A DNA stretch of 43,513 bases from Syntrophobacterales bacterium (GCA_018053845.1 JAGPKU010000009.1:10293-53805), one strand, 5' to 3'; counted from the first letter of the stretch, positions 18,851-28,058 are shown. The notes: generated by a model not told the origin, from the sequence alone. A program made the numbers and translations.

Positions 18851-19273
18851 TCACCCGCCGGGCCCGCCCTCCTGCATCGCCTTGAAGATCTCCCCCACCC
18901 GGGCCGGGGCCCGCACGATCTTTCCCTCCCGGTTCAGGAAGGCATGGAGCGTGGAGCCCTCCGCGAGCAGCCGCTCTCTGCCCTCGTCCCAGATCTCGTA
19001 GGCGAACTTCACGCTGGCTCGCCGGAAGTACTCGATGCGGGTCTCGACGAGCACGACGTCGTCGTAGCGCGCCGGGTAGAGATAGTGGCATGCCAGCTCC
19101 GTCAGGGGGAGGAAGAACCCCTCCTTCTCCATCTCGCTGTACACGAGCCCCGCCTCCCGCATGAGCTCCGTGCGGCCGATCTCGAACCAGCGGATGTAGT
19201 TCGTGTGGTAGACGATCCCCATCGCGTCGGTGTCGGCGTAGATGACCCGGATCTTAACGGCGCCTGTCTTCAA
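18851..19273 (-). CDS. YbgC-like acyl-CoA thioesterase
   Basis: 140 aa, a hotdog-fold thioesterase of the 4-hydroxybenzoyl-CoA thioesterase/YbgC type. The active-site block YADTDAMGIVYHTNYIRWFE (about residues 10-29) contains the catalytic Asp and the conserved helix start. These enzymes hydrolyse acyl-CoA or aryl-CoA thioesters in the cytoplasm; in enteric bacteria YbgC sits with tol-pal, but that is not the context here. The likely start is TTG (19271-19273), with GGAG eight bases upstream, overlapping the 3' end of the apgM-like gene by 20 nt; no suitable ATG exists. The substrate is undefined. Confidence 0.88.
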   Translation of the reverse strand: MKTGAVKIRVIYADTDAMGIVYHTNYIRWFEIGRTELMREAGLVYSEMEKEGFFLPLTELACHYLYPARYDDVVLVETRIEYFRRASVKFAYEIWDEGRERLLAEGSTLHAFLNREGKIVRAPARVGEIFKAMQEGGPGG

Positions 19274-20483
19274 CGAACCGTCTCCAGTCGCCGATGAACC
19301 CCTCCATCAGCAGGCATCCCGGGGTCACGACGAGCCCCCCCCGGCGCGCCGCTTCCTCGCTGTACCCCTCGGGCCCCCGCACGTTGTCGTCCCGCCGGGA
19401 GCACAGGACGGCAAAGGGGCTCGGCTCGGCCGTGTGGGTCTTTTTCGCGATCGGCGTGGGGTGGTCGCTCAGCACGAGGACGCGGTAATCGCCGTGACGC
19501 CCGATCCCCTCGAGCACGGTGCCCACCACCTTGCCGTCGAAATCCTCGATGGCCTTCACCTTCCCCTCGAGGTTTCCCTCGTGCCCCATCTCGTCGGGGG
19601 CCTCCACGTGGACGAACACGAAGTCCTTTTCCCCGAGCGCCTCGAGGGCCCTGCGGGCCTTGCCGACGTAGTCCGTGTCGATGTAGCCCGTGGCCCCCGG
19701 CACCCGGAGGATCTCGAGGCCCGCGTAGACCCCGAGGCCGTTGAGGAGATCCACGGCCGATATCATGCCCCCGCTGAGGCCGTACTTCACCGACAGGGGA
19801 TCCATCGCGGGCTTGCCGCCCTGTCCCCAGAGCCAGACGGAGGTCGCCTGCCTCTTCCCCAGGCCGGCCCGCCGGCGGTTCACGGGGTGGTCCTTCAGGA
19901 TCGCCCGGGTGCGCAGCATGACGCCGAGCACGTCTTCGGCGCCCTTCCCCTTCGGGAGCCACGCCGCCGTCGGCTGTCCCGTGATGTCGTGGGGCGGCGT
20001 GGTCTCCACCTCGGGCCCGCCGCCCTTCCAGACGAGCAGGTGGCGATACCCCACGCCGGGGTGGAATTTCAGCGTCTCCGTCCCCATTTCGCGGTCGATG
20101 TCCCGAATGATCTCCCGTGCCTCGTCGGAGGTGATATGCCCCGCCGTGAAGTCGACCATGACGGGGTCGGGCCCCTCGCCGAGGGTGACGAGGTTGCAGC
20201 GGAAGGCCAGGTCCTCCGGCTCCAGGTGCACCCCCATGCTGGCCGCCTCGAGCGGGCCGCGTCCCGTGTAGCAGACCGCGGGGTCGTAGCCGAGCACGGA
20301 GAGGATGGCCACGTCGCTTCCCGGTTTCATACCTCTCGGGACCGTGTCGATGAGCCCGAGGGTCCCCTCGCGGGCGATCCGGTCCATGTTCGGGGTCTTC
20401 GCGTGGGCCAGCGGGGTCTTCCCGCCCAGACTCTCGATCGCCCAGTCGGCCATGCCGTCACCGAGCAGCACCACGTATTTCAT
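19254..20483 (-). CDS. apgM: Archaeal-type cofactor-independent phosphoglycerate mutase family protein
   Basis: 409 aa, in the alkaline-phosphatase superfamily ApgM group. The N-terminal metal site LLGDGMADW (about residues 6-14) is followed by TPNMDRIA. A later LSDHPTPI segment holds the second metal-binding Asp-His. The textbook activity is interconversion of 2- and 3-phosphoglycerate. However, its ATG overlaps the stop of hom as ATGA, and members encoded beside hom have been annotated as predicted functional analogues of homoserine kinase. Both roles are possible; no separate thrB is seen in the window. The family is certain; the reaction is open. Confidence 0.88.
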   Translation of the reverse strand: MKYVVLLGDGMADWAIESLGGKTPLAHAKTPNMDRIAREGTLGLIDTVPRGMKPGSDVAILSVLGYDPAVCYTGRGPLEAASMGVHLEPEDLAFRCNLVTLGEGPDPVMVDFTAGHITSDEAREIIRDIDREMGTETLKFHPGVGYRHLLVWKGGGPEVETTPPHDITGQPTAAWLPKGKGAEDVLGVMLRTRAILKDHPVNRRRAGLGKRQATSVWLWGQGGKPAMDPLSVKYGLSGGMISAVDLLNGLGVYAGLEILRVPGATGYIDTDYVGKARRALEALGEKDFVFVHVEAPDEMGHEGNLEGKVKAIEDFDGKVVGTVLEGIGRHGDYRVLVLSDHPTPIAKKTHTAEPSPFAVLCSRRDDNVRGPEGYSEEAARRGGLVVTPGCLLMEGFIGDWRRFVEDRRR

Positions 20484-21799
20484 TTCAGCCTGTCGTCCTC
20501 GATGCGGATCCGCACCGTCTTGCCCTTCAGGACGGCCAGACGGTCGATCTCCTTCAGGGCCACCCGCACGTCCCTCTCCCTCGCCTCGTGCGTCGTCATG
20601 ACCACGGGCACGGACCCCGACTTGTCGATCGCCCTGCCCTTCTGGATGACGGCGGCGATGCTGATGTTGTGCTTCCCGAGGATCCCCGAGATCTTCGACA
20701 GCACGCCGGGCCGGTCCAGGGCGGAGAACCGGAAGTAGTAATTGGTCACGATCTCTTCCATGGGCATCAGGTCGATCTCCTCGATCCCGTCCTCCGAGAG
20801 CGTGCGCGACGGGACACGCCGGGAAATCCCCTTCTGGATGTCCCGCGCGATGTCGATCAGGTCGGCCACGACGGCGCTCGCCGTCGGCATCATCCCCGAC
20901 CCCTGACCGTAGAGGAAGACGGAACCCGAGGCGTCGCCGCGGATGTGCAGGGCGTTGTAGTTGCCGTTGACGCTCGCCAGCAGGTGATCGAAGGGGATCA
21001 TGGTGGGGTGGATCCTCGCCTCGACGGCGTCCCCCCGCTGGATCGCGATGGCCAGCAGCTTGATCTTGTAGCCCAGTTCCCGGGCGAACTCGATGTCCTG
21101 CTGGCTCACCCCGGTGATGCCCTCCCGGTAGATCTCCGCGAGGTCGACCCGCTTGCCGTAGGAAAGCGCGAGCACGAGGCCGAGCTTGTGCGCCGTGTCG
21201 ATCCCCTCCACGTCGAAGGTGGGGTCGGCCTCGGCGAAGCCGAGCGCCTGCGCCTCCCGGAGCACCGCCTTGTAGTTCTTGCCCTCGTCGCTCATCTTGG
21301 TGAGGATGAAGTTCGTGGTCCCGTTGAGGATGCTGAAGATGGAGCGGATCCGGTTGGCCGCCAGGCTCTCGCGCAGCGTCTTGATCACGGGGATGGTGCC
21401 CCCGACGCTGGCCTCGAAGCCGATGTTGACCCCGTGCCGCTCGGCGGCCTTGAAGATCTCGTCACCGTAGGTGGCCAGCAGGGCCTTATTGGCCGTCACC
21501 ACGTGCTTGCCCCGGCGGATGGCCTCGAGGATGAAGCCCTTCGCCGGTTCATACCCCCCGACCAGCTCGATGACGATCGAGATCTCCGGGTCGCTCAGGA
21601 CGGCCCGTGCGTCGCGGGTCAGGATCTTTCGGTCCACCGCCACCGGGCGGGGCGTTTTCAGGTCGAGGTCGGCGATTTTCCGGATGACGATCCTCGCCCC
21701 GAGACGCTTCTCGATCAGACCGCCGTTTTCCGCGAGAAGCTTCACGGTTCCCGAGCCGATGTTGCCGAAGCCGATCAGGCCGGCCTGGATGGTCTTCAT
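20480..21799 (-). CDS. hom: Homoserine dehydrogenase
   Basis: 439 aa. An N-terminal Rossmann domain with GLIGFGNIGSGTV (about residues 8-20) binds NAD(P)H. The catalytic domain carries KHVVTANKALLA, with the conserved Lys, and ASVGGTIP. A C-terminal ACT domain (about 355-430) suggests feedback control, usually by threonine. It reduces aspartate semialdehyde to homoserine for threonine and methionine synthesis. AGGAG stands 7 nt before the ATG. A consensus promoter lies 64 nt upstream. The gene is translationally coupled to the apgM-like gene by an ATGA overlap. Confidence 0.97.
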   Translation of the reverse strand: MKTIQAGLIGFGNIGSGTVKLLAENGGLIEKRLGARIVIRKIADLDLKTPRPVAVDRKILTRDARAVLSDPEISIVIELVGGYEPAKGFILEAIRRGKHVVTANKALLATYGDEIFKAAERHGVNIGFEASVGGTIPVIKTLRESLAANRIRSIFSILNGTTNFILTKMSDEGKNYKAVLREAQALGFAEADPTFDVEGIDTAHKLGLVLALSYGKRVDLAEIYREGITGVSQQDIEFARELGYKIKLLAIAIQRGDAVEARIHPTMIPFDHLLASVNGNYNALHIRGDASGSVFLYGQGSGMMPTASAVVADLIDIARDIQKGISRRVPSRTLSEDGIEEIDLMPMEEIVTNYYFRFSALDRPGVLSKISGILGKHNISIAAVIQKGRAIDKSGSVPVVMTTHEARERDVRVALKEIDRLAVLKGKTVRIRIEDDRLK

Positions 21800-21811
21800 G
21801 CGCTGGCTCCT

Positions 21812-21850
21812 GTCTGCACCGCCTGCGGCGCGGGCCGCCGTGCAGGACGT
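21812..21850 (-). other. Structured leader upstream of hom
   Basis: On the minus strand the leader can fold as CTGCAC (outer arm) with GTGCAG, enclosing GCGGC with GCCGC. It sits between the promoter at 21863-21890 and the hom start. No leader peptide with Thr or Met runs and no T-tract were seen, so classical attenuation is not supported. Confidence 0.35.
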
Positions 21851-21862
21851 TCGAAGGCTCCG

Positions 21863-21890
21863 ATTATAGTGAAAATCGTTGTCTTGTCAA
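21863..21890 (-). promoter_or_regulatory. Consensus sigma70 promoter for hom-apgM
   Basis: On the minus strand, TTGACA (21885-21890) and TATAAT (21863-21868) match consensus exactly, with a 16-bp spacer. It lies just after the recG stop codon, so hom-apgM-thioesterase should be transcribed independently of recG. Confidence 0.75.
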
Positions 21891-21908
21891 AAGAAATCCA
21901 AGGCGGCG

Positions 21909-24383
21909 TCAGCCCGTCCGGGCCAGATCGAGACGGCTCTCCCACCTCCACAGCAGGACCTCCCGCAGCAGCGCGTGCTCCGGCCTCTGGAGGCGGGGGT
22001 CTTTCTCCGCCAGTCGGAACGCCTCCGCGCGCGCATCGCCCAGCAGCCTGCCGTCGCGCAGGATGTCGGCCACGCGGAAATCGGGGATGCCGGATTGGCG
22101 CGTCCCCATCATCTCCCCGGGTCCCCGGATCTCGAGGTCCGCCTCCGCGATCCGGAAGCCGTCCTGGGTCTGCTCCATGATGCCGAGGCGCTTGCGCGCG
22201 TTCTCGGATCCCCGGGAGCCGGTCATCAGGATGCAGTAGGAGGGAATGTCGCTGCGGCCCACCCGCCCCCTGAGCTGGTGGAGCTGCGCGAGGCCGAACC
22301 GCTCGGCATGCTCGATCACCATCAGGGAGGCCCGGGGGATGTCGATGCCCACCTCGATCACGGTGGTGGCCACCAGGATGTCGAGGGCACGGCCGTTGAA
22401 GGCCTGCATGATCCGCTCTTTTTCCTGCGCCTTCATCCGGCCGTGGATCAGCCCGACACGGAGCTCGGGAAACACATCCCGCTGCAGGTGCTCGGCCATG
22501 CGGGTGGCGTCCCTGAGATCGAGGGCCTCCGACTCCGAGACGAGGGGGTAGACGATGAAGACCTGGTTGGACTTCGCGATCTCCTTCCGGATGATCTCGT
22601 AGACCCGGGGCCTCTCCCGCTCGTAGAAGACCTTCGTCCGGACGGGCGTCTTCCCCGGGGGCATCTCGTCGATGACCGAGATGTCCAAATCCCCATAGAC
22701 GGTCATCGCGAGCGTTCGGGGGATGGGGGTCGCCGTCATGACCAGCACGTCCGGGTTGGCGCCCTTGGCGCGCAGGGTGGCGCGCTGCACGACCCCGAAG
22801 CGATGCTGCTCGTCGACGACCACGAGGCCCAGCTTCCGGAAGTCCACCCCTTCCTGGATGAGGGCGTGGGTGCCCACGACGATGTGGACCTCTCCCGCCT
22901 CGATCTGCCGCGCGATCTCCCTCTTTTCCGGGCTGCGCAGGCCGCCCAGCAGCAGGGCCGTCTTGAGGCCCAGCGACTCCGCCCACCGCCCGACGTTGCG
23001 GTGATGCTGTTCCGCGAGGATCTCCGTCGGGGCCATGAGGGCCGCCTGGTAGCCGTTCTCGCAGGCCGTCAGCATGGCCGCCATGGACACGACCGTCTTA
23101 CCGCTGCCCACGTCGCCCTGCAGCAGACGGTGCATCGGAGACGGCCGCGCCATGTCCCCCTGGATCTCCGCGATCACGCGGCTCTGTGCCGCCGTGAGCC
23201 CGAAGGGCAGGATGGACAGGAACCGGCCCGTCAGTTCCCCCCCCGTCTTGAAGGCGATCCCCTCGTCGAGGACGTTTCCCGCATGCTTCAGGGCCATGGC
23301 GAGCTCGAAATAGAACAGCTCGTCGAAGATGAGCCGGCGATGGCCTTCGGAACGCATGGCGTTGAGTCGGTTCACGTCCTCCTCCGGGCCGGGGAAATGC
23401 ACGGCGCGGACGGCCTCGATGATGTCGATCAGGCCCTGCCGCTCGCAGATGTCCCGCGGGATCGGCCCCGGCATGTAGCGGGCGTAGTCCTCGACGGCGT
23501 GCAGGAGAATCCGGCGCAGGTGCTTCTGCCCGAGCCCCTCCGTCTCGGAGTAGATCGGGACGATCCGCTTGAAATGCAGATGGCCTTCCTCCCCCTCCTC
23601 GAGGATCTCGTAATCGGGATGGATCATCTCGGGCTCGAACCGGTAGACCCGCATCTCGCCGGTCAGGATGACCCGGCTGCCCGGCTTGAAGACGTTGCGC
23701 AGATAGGCAAAGCTGCCCTTGAACCACTTCGCCTTCAGGGCCGCCGAGTCGTCCCGGATCACCGCCTCGAAGACCTTCCGCTTGCGGTACGGCTGGATGT
23801 CGGCCCGGACAACGGTGCCGACGACGGTTTCCTTCCTCCCCGCCTCGGCACGGGCGATGGGCTTGATGTGACGGCGGTCCTCGTACTTCCGGGGCAAAAA
23901 CAGGAGGAGGTCCTCGACGGTTTTGAGCCCCTTGCGTTCGAGGAGCCGGCCGATCTTGGGTCCCACCCCCTTGACGAACTGGGCCGGCCGGGTGAGCTTC
24001 TCCACGGCCTCCTCGAGCGAGGCGAGGGCCTCCCGCGGGACACCCTGCGGCACGGCACGGCCGTCGTCGTCCCCGGAGCCGGCAAGTTCCCCCTTCAGGG
24101 CGTCGATGCAGGCGAGGCCCTCGGAGACCCGCCTCTTTCGGTCCTCCGGGGATGCGGCGTCGAAGCCCGAAACGATCCCGTCGAGCGCCGCCAGCCGCAT
24201 CGCCATGCGGCCGGCGCGCTCGGTGTCCGTCACCTTCTGAGGGAGCACGTCACGCAGGCCGGCGATCTTTTTCCGGAGCGGCTCTTCGAGATTGCGCACG
24301 AGGGTCAGGTTCCGAAAGTCATTGCCGGCGGAAAAGCGCAGGGGGGTCTCGATCTTCTCCAAGGCCTGTTTCAGGGTTTCCAT
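21909..24383 (-). CDS. recG: ATP-dependent DNA helicase RecG
   Basis: 824 aa, longer than E. coli RecG (693). The extra length is an N-terminal helical extension of about 130 residues, as in several non-enteric RecG proteins. A wedge/OB domain follows (about 195-330), then the helicase core with Walker A GDVGSGKT (about 424-432), the DEQH box (about 524) and C-terminal motifs IV-VI ending in QLRGRVGRS. It reverses stalled forks and migrates branched DNA. It is read from the ATG at 24381-24383, with GAGG upstream. It stands alone between the purM promoter region and the hom operon. Confidence 0.97.
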   Translation of the reverse strand: METLKQALEKIETPLRFSAGNDFRNLTLVRNLEEPLRKKIAGLRDVLPQKVTDTERAGRMAMRLAALDGIVSGFDAASPEDRKRRVSEGLACIDALKGELAGSGDDDGRAVPQGVPREALASLEEAVEKLTRPAQFVKGVGPKIGRLLERKGLKTVEDLLLFLPRKYEDRRHIKPIARAEAGRKETVVGTVVRADIQPYRKRKVFEAVIRDDSAALKAKWFKGSFAYLRNVFKPGSRVILTGEMRVYRFEPEMIHPDYEILEEGEEGHLHFKRIVPIYSETEGLGQKHLRRILLHAVEDYARYMPGPIPRDICERQGLIDIIEAVRAVHFPGPEEDVNRLNAMRSEGHRRLIFDELFYFELAMALKHAGNVLDEGIAFKTGGELTGRFLSILPFGLTAAQSRVIAEIQGDMARPSPMHRLLQGDVGSGKTVVSMAAMLTACENGYQAALMAPTEILAEQHHRNVGRWAESLGLKTALLLGGLRSPEKREIARQIEAGEVHIVVGTHALIQEGVDFRKLGLVVVDEQHRFGVVQRATLRAKGANPDVLVMTATPIPRTLAMTVYGDLDISVIDEMPPGKTPVRTKVFYERERPRVYEIIRKEIAKSNQVFIVYPLVSESEALDLRDATRMAEHLQRDVFPELRVGLIHGRMKAQEKERIMQAFNGRALDILVATTVIEVGIDIPRASLMVIEHAERFGLAQLHQLRGRVGRSDIPSYCILMTGSRGSENARKRLGIMEQTQDGFRIAEADLEIRGPGEMMGTRQSGIPDFRVADILRDGRLLGDARAEAFRLAEKDPRLQRPEHALLREVLLWRWESRLDLARTG

Positions 24384-24542
24384 GTCCCTCTTCCCTCACC
24401 GGCCCCCGCCGTGCCGCGGCGGCCGTCCCCGATGCCGGGCCCGCTGCGAGCCCGGGCCCGATCGAGATGGAACGTCCCGATATGTCTATCAAAATTCCTT
24501 CCCCGGCACAAGGCTCGAGTTGACCCGTCGGCCAGGAACGAA

Positions 24543-24571
24543 TTGACAAGCCCGCAACTTTCGGATATGGT
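24543..24571 (+). promoter_or_regulatory. Putative sigma70 promoter for purM-purN
   Basis: TTGACA (24543-24548), a 17-bp spacer and TATGGT (24566-24571), 72 nt before the purM ATG in the divergent recG/purM gap. No purine riboswitch was recognised in the leader. Confidence 0.6.
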
Positions 24572-24643
24572 GCCTGCGACTGTCCGCCGAGCGGGTTCTG
24601 TCTGTCCATTCCGCTTTTTTTGCCGCGCAGCCGAGGGGTGCAT

Positions 24644-25687
24644 ATGGGGGGCGATGTTTCGTACAGGGACTCCGGCGTCGACATCGACAAGGGGAACCGG
24701 TTTGTCGATGTGATCAAGCCGCTCGTCAAGACCACCTTCCGAAAGGAGGTCATGGGCGGCCTCGGGGGGTTCGGGGGTCTGTTCCATCTCGACAAGGTCA
24801 AGTACAGGGACCCCGTCCTCGTGGCCTCCACGGACGGCGTGGGCACCAAGCTCAACGTCGCCCGCATGATGAACCGCTACAACACGATCGGCATCGACCT
24901 CGTGGCGATGTCCGTCAACGACGTCATCGTCCAGGGCGCCGAGCCGCTGTTCTTCCTCGATTATATCGCGTCGGGCTCCGTCGACATCGAGATCGGCAGG
25001 CAGCTGATCGAGGGCGTCGTCAAGGGCTGCCGGGACGCGGGCTGCGCCCTGCTGGGGGGCGAGACGGCCGAGATGCCCGGCTTCTACGGCGAGGGGGACT
25101 ACGAGCTCGTCGGGTTCTGCGTCGGCATCGTCGAGGCGGACAAGCTCATCGACGGCTCCCGGGTCGGCATCGGCGACAAGATCATCGGCCTGGCCTCGAG
25201 CGGCATTCACAGCAACGGGCTGTCGCTGGCCCGCAAGGTCTTCTTCGACCGCTGCGGCCTGCAGGCCAACGACCCCGTGGAGGGCCTGCTGCTGCCCGTG
25301 GGCGAGGAGCTGCTCACGCCGACGCGGATCTACGTCAAGAGCATCCTCAATCTCAACAAGAACTTCAGTCTCAAGGGGCTCGTCCACATCACGGGCGGCG
25401 GCTTCTACGACAACATCCCCCGCATCCTGCCCGAGCGCTGCGCGGCCGTGATCCACCGGGGAAGCTGGCCGGAGCTCGCCGTCTTCCAGGCCATCCGGAA
25501 ACACGGCCCGATCGAGGATGCCGAGATGTTCCGCGTCTTCAACATGGGGATCGGGATGATGGTCATCGTCGACGGAGAGGCGGCCCCGGAGGTCCTCGAG
25601 CGCCTGGGGGCCCTGGGAGAGAAGGCCTACCTGATCGGCTCGATCGAGAAGAGAGCGCCGGAAGGCCCGCCCGTCATCATCGCCTGA
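24644..25687 (+). CDS. purM: Phosphoribosylformylglycinamidine cyclo-ligase
   Basis: 347 aa. It closes the imidazole ring of AIR using ATP in purine synthesis (step 5), in the cytoplasm. The DGVGTK motif is at residues 64-69. Other family blocks are present: GIDLVAMSVNDV, GGETAEMPGFY and the C-terminal HITGGGF. The ATG at 24644 has GAGGGG six bases upstream and starts the usual YRDSGVDID region; an in-frame TTG at 24620 is rejected. purN follows after 23 nt, a common arrangement. Identification is secure. Confidence 0.98.
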   Translation: MGGDVSYRDSGVDIDKGNRFVDVIKPLVKTTFRKEVMGGLGGFGGLFHLDKVKYRDPVLVASTDGVGTKLNVARMMNRYNTIGIDLVAMSVNDVIVQGAEPLFFLDYIASGSVDIEIGRQLIEGVVKGCRDAGCALLGGETAEMPGFYGEGDYELVGFCVGIVEADKLIDGSRVGIGDKIIGLASSGIHSNGLSLARKVFFDRCGLQANDPVEGLLLPVGEELLTPTRIYVKSILNLNKNFSLKGLVHITGGGFYDNIPRILPERCAAVIHRGSWPELAVFQAIRKHGPIEDAEMFRVFNMGIGMMVIVDGEAAPEVLERLGALGEKAYLIGSIEKRAPEGPPVIIA

Positions 25688-25710
25688 CCCGGGAGGGCCG
25701 GAGTGCATCC

Positions 25711-26376
25711 ATGACGAGAATCGTGAACCTGGGCGTCCTCGTGTCGGGGAGCGGCTCCAACCTGCAGTCCATCATCGACAACATCGAAAAAGGGGCCCTG
25801 CCCGCGAAGATCGGCGTCATCGTCAGCAACAACCCCGCGGCCTTCGCCCTCGAGCGGGCGCGAAAGCACGGGATTCCGGCCGTCGTGATCGAGCACGCGG
25901 GCTTCGCCGACCGCGAGGCCTACGACCGACACGTCGTCGACACGCTGCAGGCCCGCGGCGTGGAGCTGGTGGTGCTGGCCGGGTTCATGCGGGTCCTTTC
26001 CCCCCTTTTCCTGCGCGCCTTCCCGATGCGGGTCATGAACATCCACCCGGCCCTTCTGCCCTCGTTCCCCGGCACGCACGGCCAGAAGAAGGCCTTCGAC
26101 TACGGGGTGAAGTTCTCCGGCTGCACGGTCCATTTCGCCGACGAGGGCGTGGACACGGGCCCCATCATCATCCAGGCCGTCGTTCCCGTCTACGACACGG
26201 ATACCGAGGAAACCCTCTCGCGGCGCATCCTCAAGGAAGAGCACCGGATCTACCCGCAGGCCATCCGTCTCTACGCCGAGGGGAAACTGCACGTCGAGGG
26301 GCGCAAGGTGCGCGTCCTGGGCCACCCGGAGCCGGAAGACAGCCCCCGGCACAACCCGCCCGTCACCGATTTTTGA
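25711..26376 (+). CDS. purN: Phosphoribosylglycinamide formyltransferase
   Basis: 221 aa. It transfers a formyl group from 10-formyl-tetrahydrofolate to GAR (purine step 3). The N-terminal SGSGSNLQSII phosphate-binding loop is present. The catalytic set is Asn110 and His112 in NIHPALLPSF and Asp148 in DTGPII, matching the classical Asn-His-Asp triad. The C-terminus is about ten residues longer than E. coli PurN and Pro-rich. GGAG precedes the ATG by eight bases. It is the second gene of a purM-purN operon. Confidence 0.98.
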   Translation: MTRIVNLGVLVSGSGSNLQSIIDNIEKGALPAKIGVIVSNNPAAFALERARKHGIPAVVIEHAGFADREAYDRHVVDTLQARGVELVVLAGFMRVLSPLFLRAFPMRVMNIHPALLPSFPGTHGQKKAFDYGVKFSGCTVHFADEGVDTGPIIIQAVVPVYDTDTEETLSRRILKEEHRIYPQAIRLYAEGKLHVEGRKVRVLGHPEPEDSPRHNPPVTDF

Positions 26377-26535
26377 TGGATCCTCGAGGCCGTTGCCCTG
26401 CACCCGGGCCGTGCAGCGACTTGCACGGATCGCGCAGAGCCTGTTTGCGCGAGCGGAGAGCCGACGCAGAGAGTTTCGAGCCGGCTGCCGGGCTTCGCGG
26501 CGGCCGTGGAATCGACCGGGGCCCGATCATCGCAT

Positions 26536-26564
26536 TTGACAAGGGGGGCCTCTTTCAGCAAAAT
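26536..26564 (+). promoter_or_regulatory. Putative sigma70 promoter for the FAD protein-PFK pair
   Basis: TTGACA (26536-26541), an exact 17-bp spacer and CAAAAT (26559-26564), 45 nt upstream of the oxidoreductase start. It separates this pair from purMN. Confidence 0.55.
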
Positions 26565-26609
26565 GAGACATCCTCGAAGGGCCCCCGCCGGGGGCCGGGA
26601 ACGCAAACC

Positions 26610-28058
26610 ATGTACGACGTGATCGTCATCGGCAGCGACCTCAGTTCCCTCGTCGCCGCGCTGCTTGCCGCCCGCTACGGCCGCAAGACCCTGCTGGTCT
26701 CCGAGTCCGGCCTCGAGGACGGCCTCGTGCGTTCGGGCTACCACTTCAACGTCGATCCCTTCCCCTGGAGCGGTTTCGCCCCGGGGCAGATCTTTTCTCG
26801 GCTGCTCTCGGAGCTCAACATCCCCCTGCCGGAACCCTCCCGCGTCTCGCCGCTGAACCCGGCCCTGCAGGTCATCCTGTCCGAGCACCGCATCGACTTC
26901 TTCTTGGACCGCGACGCCCTCCTGCGGGATCTCGCCCGGGAGTATCCCGGCGATGACCGGCAGATCCACGCCCTGTACCAGTCCGTCGCCAAGGTGGGCG
27001 AAACCCTCGAGCGCGCGGTGCGCGAGACCCTCGAGACCCGGGACCGCTCCCTCAAGGGCCTGATGAAGAGCTGCCTCGACATGCCCTTCGTCATGGGCGA
27101 GATCTGGAGGCTCGAGCAGAAGATCCGTTCCGCCGCAAAGCAGCCCTCCCTCGGTGCGGTCTTCGACTCGGAGCTCACCCTGCTGTCGAACCTGCACGTC
27201 AACCACGCCAAGCCCCTTTGCTCGGCCTACCTGCTTTCGCTGCCCTGGCGGGGGCTCTACTATCATTTCGGGGGCAAGCAGCGGATGCTCGGGCAGCTCC
27301 GGAAGCGCTACGAGGAGCTGCGCGGGGAGACCCTCCCGGATTGTTCGGTCGTCGCGGTCCGGGCGGGCGGCAGGATCGAGGTGGACATCCGGTCGAGGCG
27401 CAAGACGGCCGGCCTGCTCGCGCAGCAACTGGTCATCAGCGCAAAGTCCCCGGCCCTGGAAAAGGTCTTGTCCTCGAACGGCAGGCTCTCCCGGCTCGCC
27501 CGCCGGCTCCGGAAGGTCGAGATCCGCCGGTATCCCTTCACCCTGCACCTGGGCGTCGACAACCGGGGGCTTCCCGACCGCATGGGCGAATACATCATCC
27601 ACGTGCCCGAGCCCCCCGCAGGGGGGGAGTGCCCGTGGCTGTTCCTCGAGGCGAGCGTGGCCGACGACACGGCCCTGGCGCCCCAGGGGAAGAGGACGCT
27701 GGCGGTCACGGCTCTGTTGCCCCGGTCCCCCGTCGGGATGCCGGACGGGGAGCTCCGGGCCGCCGCCGAGGGCATGCTGCAGTCGCTGGAAGGGTTCCTG
27801 CCCTTCCTGCGGGAGAACATCGATTTCATGGATCTCGACGGCTCCATCGACATCGCACGGCGTTACCAGCAGGTCGTGAACCCCCGATACCGGTTCACGG
27901 GCCTTTCCCTGCCCGGCCTGATGAGCTTCCCGGTCCGCTCCCCGCTCCCGAACGTCTTTCTGACCGGGGGGATGATCTTTGCGGGCCTCGGGTTCGAGGG
28001 GGAGGTCCTCTCGGGCATGAAGGCGGGACACCTTGCAGCGAAAGATGCGGAGAGATGA
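26610..28058 (+). CDS. Phytoene desaturase/amine oxidase-like FAD oxidoreductase
   Basis: 482 aa. The overall plan is that of NAD(P)/FAD-binding CrtI/amine-oxidase-like proteins: an N-terminal beta-alpha-beta (YDVIVIGSDLSSLVAALLAARYG), a long middle substrate region and a C-terminal FAD-closing block (NVFLTGGMIFAGLGFEGEVLSG). The dinucleotide loop, normally GxGxxG, reads GSDLSS, so FAD binding may be weak or altered. The ATG at 26610 has only a weak ribosome site. The stop overlaps the ATG of the phosphofructokinase gene (ATGA), indicating coupling. No carotenoid genes are nearby. I do not assign a substrate; a redox role linked to carbon metabolism is a guess from the coupling. Confidence 0.7.
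   Translation: MYDVIVIGSDLSSLVAALLAARYGRKTLLVSESGLEDGLVRSGYHFNVDPFPWSGFAPGQIFSRLLSELNIPLPEPSRVSPLNPALQVILSEHRIDFFLDRDALLRDLAREYPGDDRQIHALYQSVAKVGETLERAVRETLETRDRSLKGLMKSCLDMPFVMGEIWRLEQKIRSAAKQPSLGAVFDSELTLLSNLHVNHAKPLCSAYLLSLPWRGLYYHFGGKQRMLGQLRKRYEELRGETLPDCSVVAVRAGGRIEVDIRSRRKTAGLLAQQLVISAKSPALEKVLSSNGRLSRLARRLRKVEIRRYPFTLHLGVDNRGLPDRMGEYIIHVPEPPAGGECPWLFLEASVADDTALAPQGKRTLAVTALLPRSPVGMPDGELRAAAEGMLQSLEGFLPFLRENIDFMDLDGSIDIARRYQQVVNPRYRFTGLSLPGLMSFPVRSPLPNVFLTGGMIFAGLGFEGEVLSGMKAGHLAAKDAER

Noticed and set aside
26377-26535. Terminator hairpins after purN (CTGCAC/GTGCAG and CGCGCA/TGCGCG)
   Set aside because: Stems are short and no T-run follows; chance hairpins are common in GC-rich sequence.
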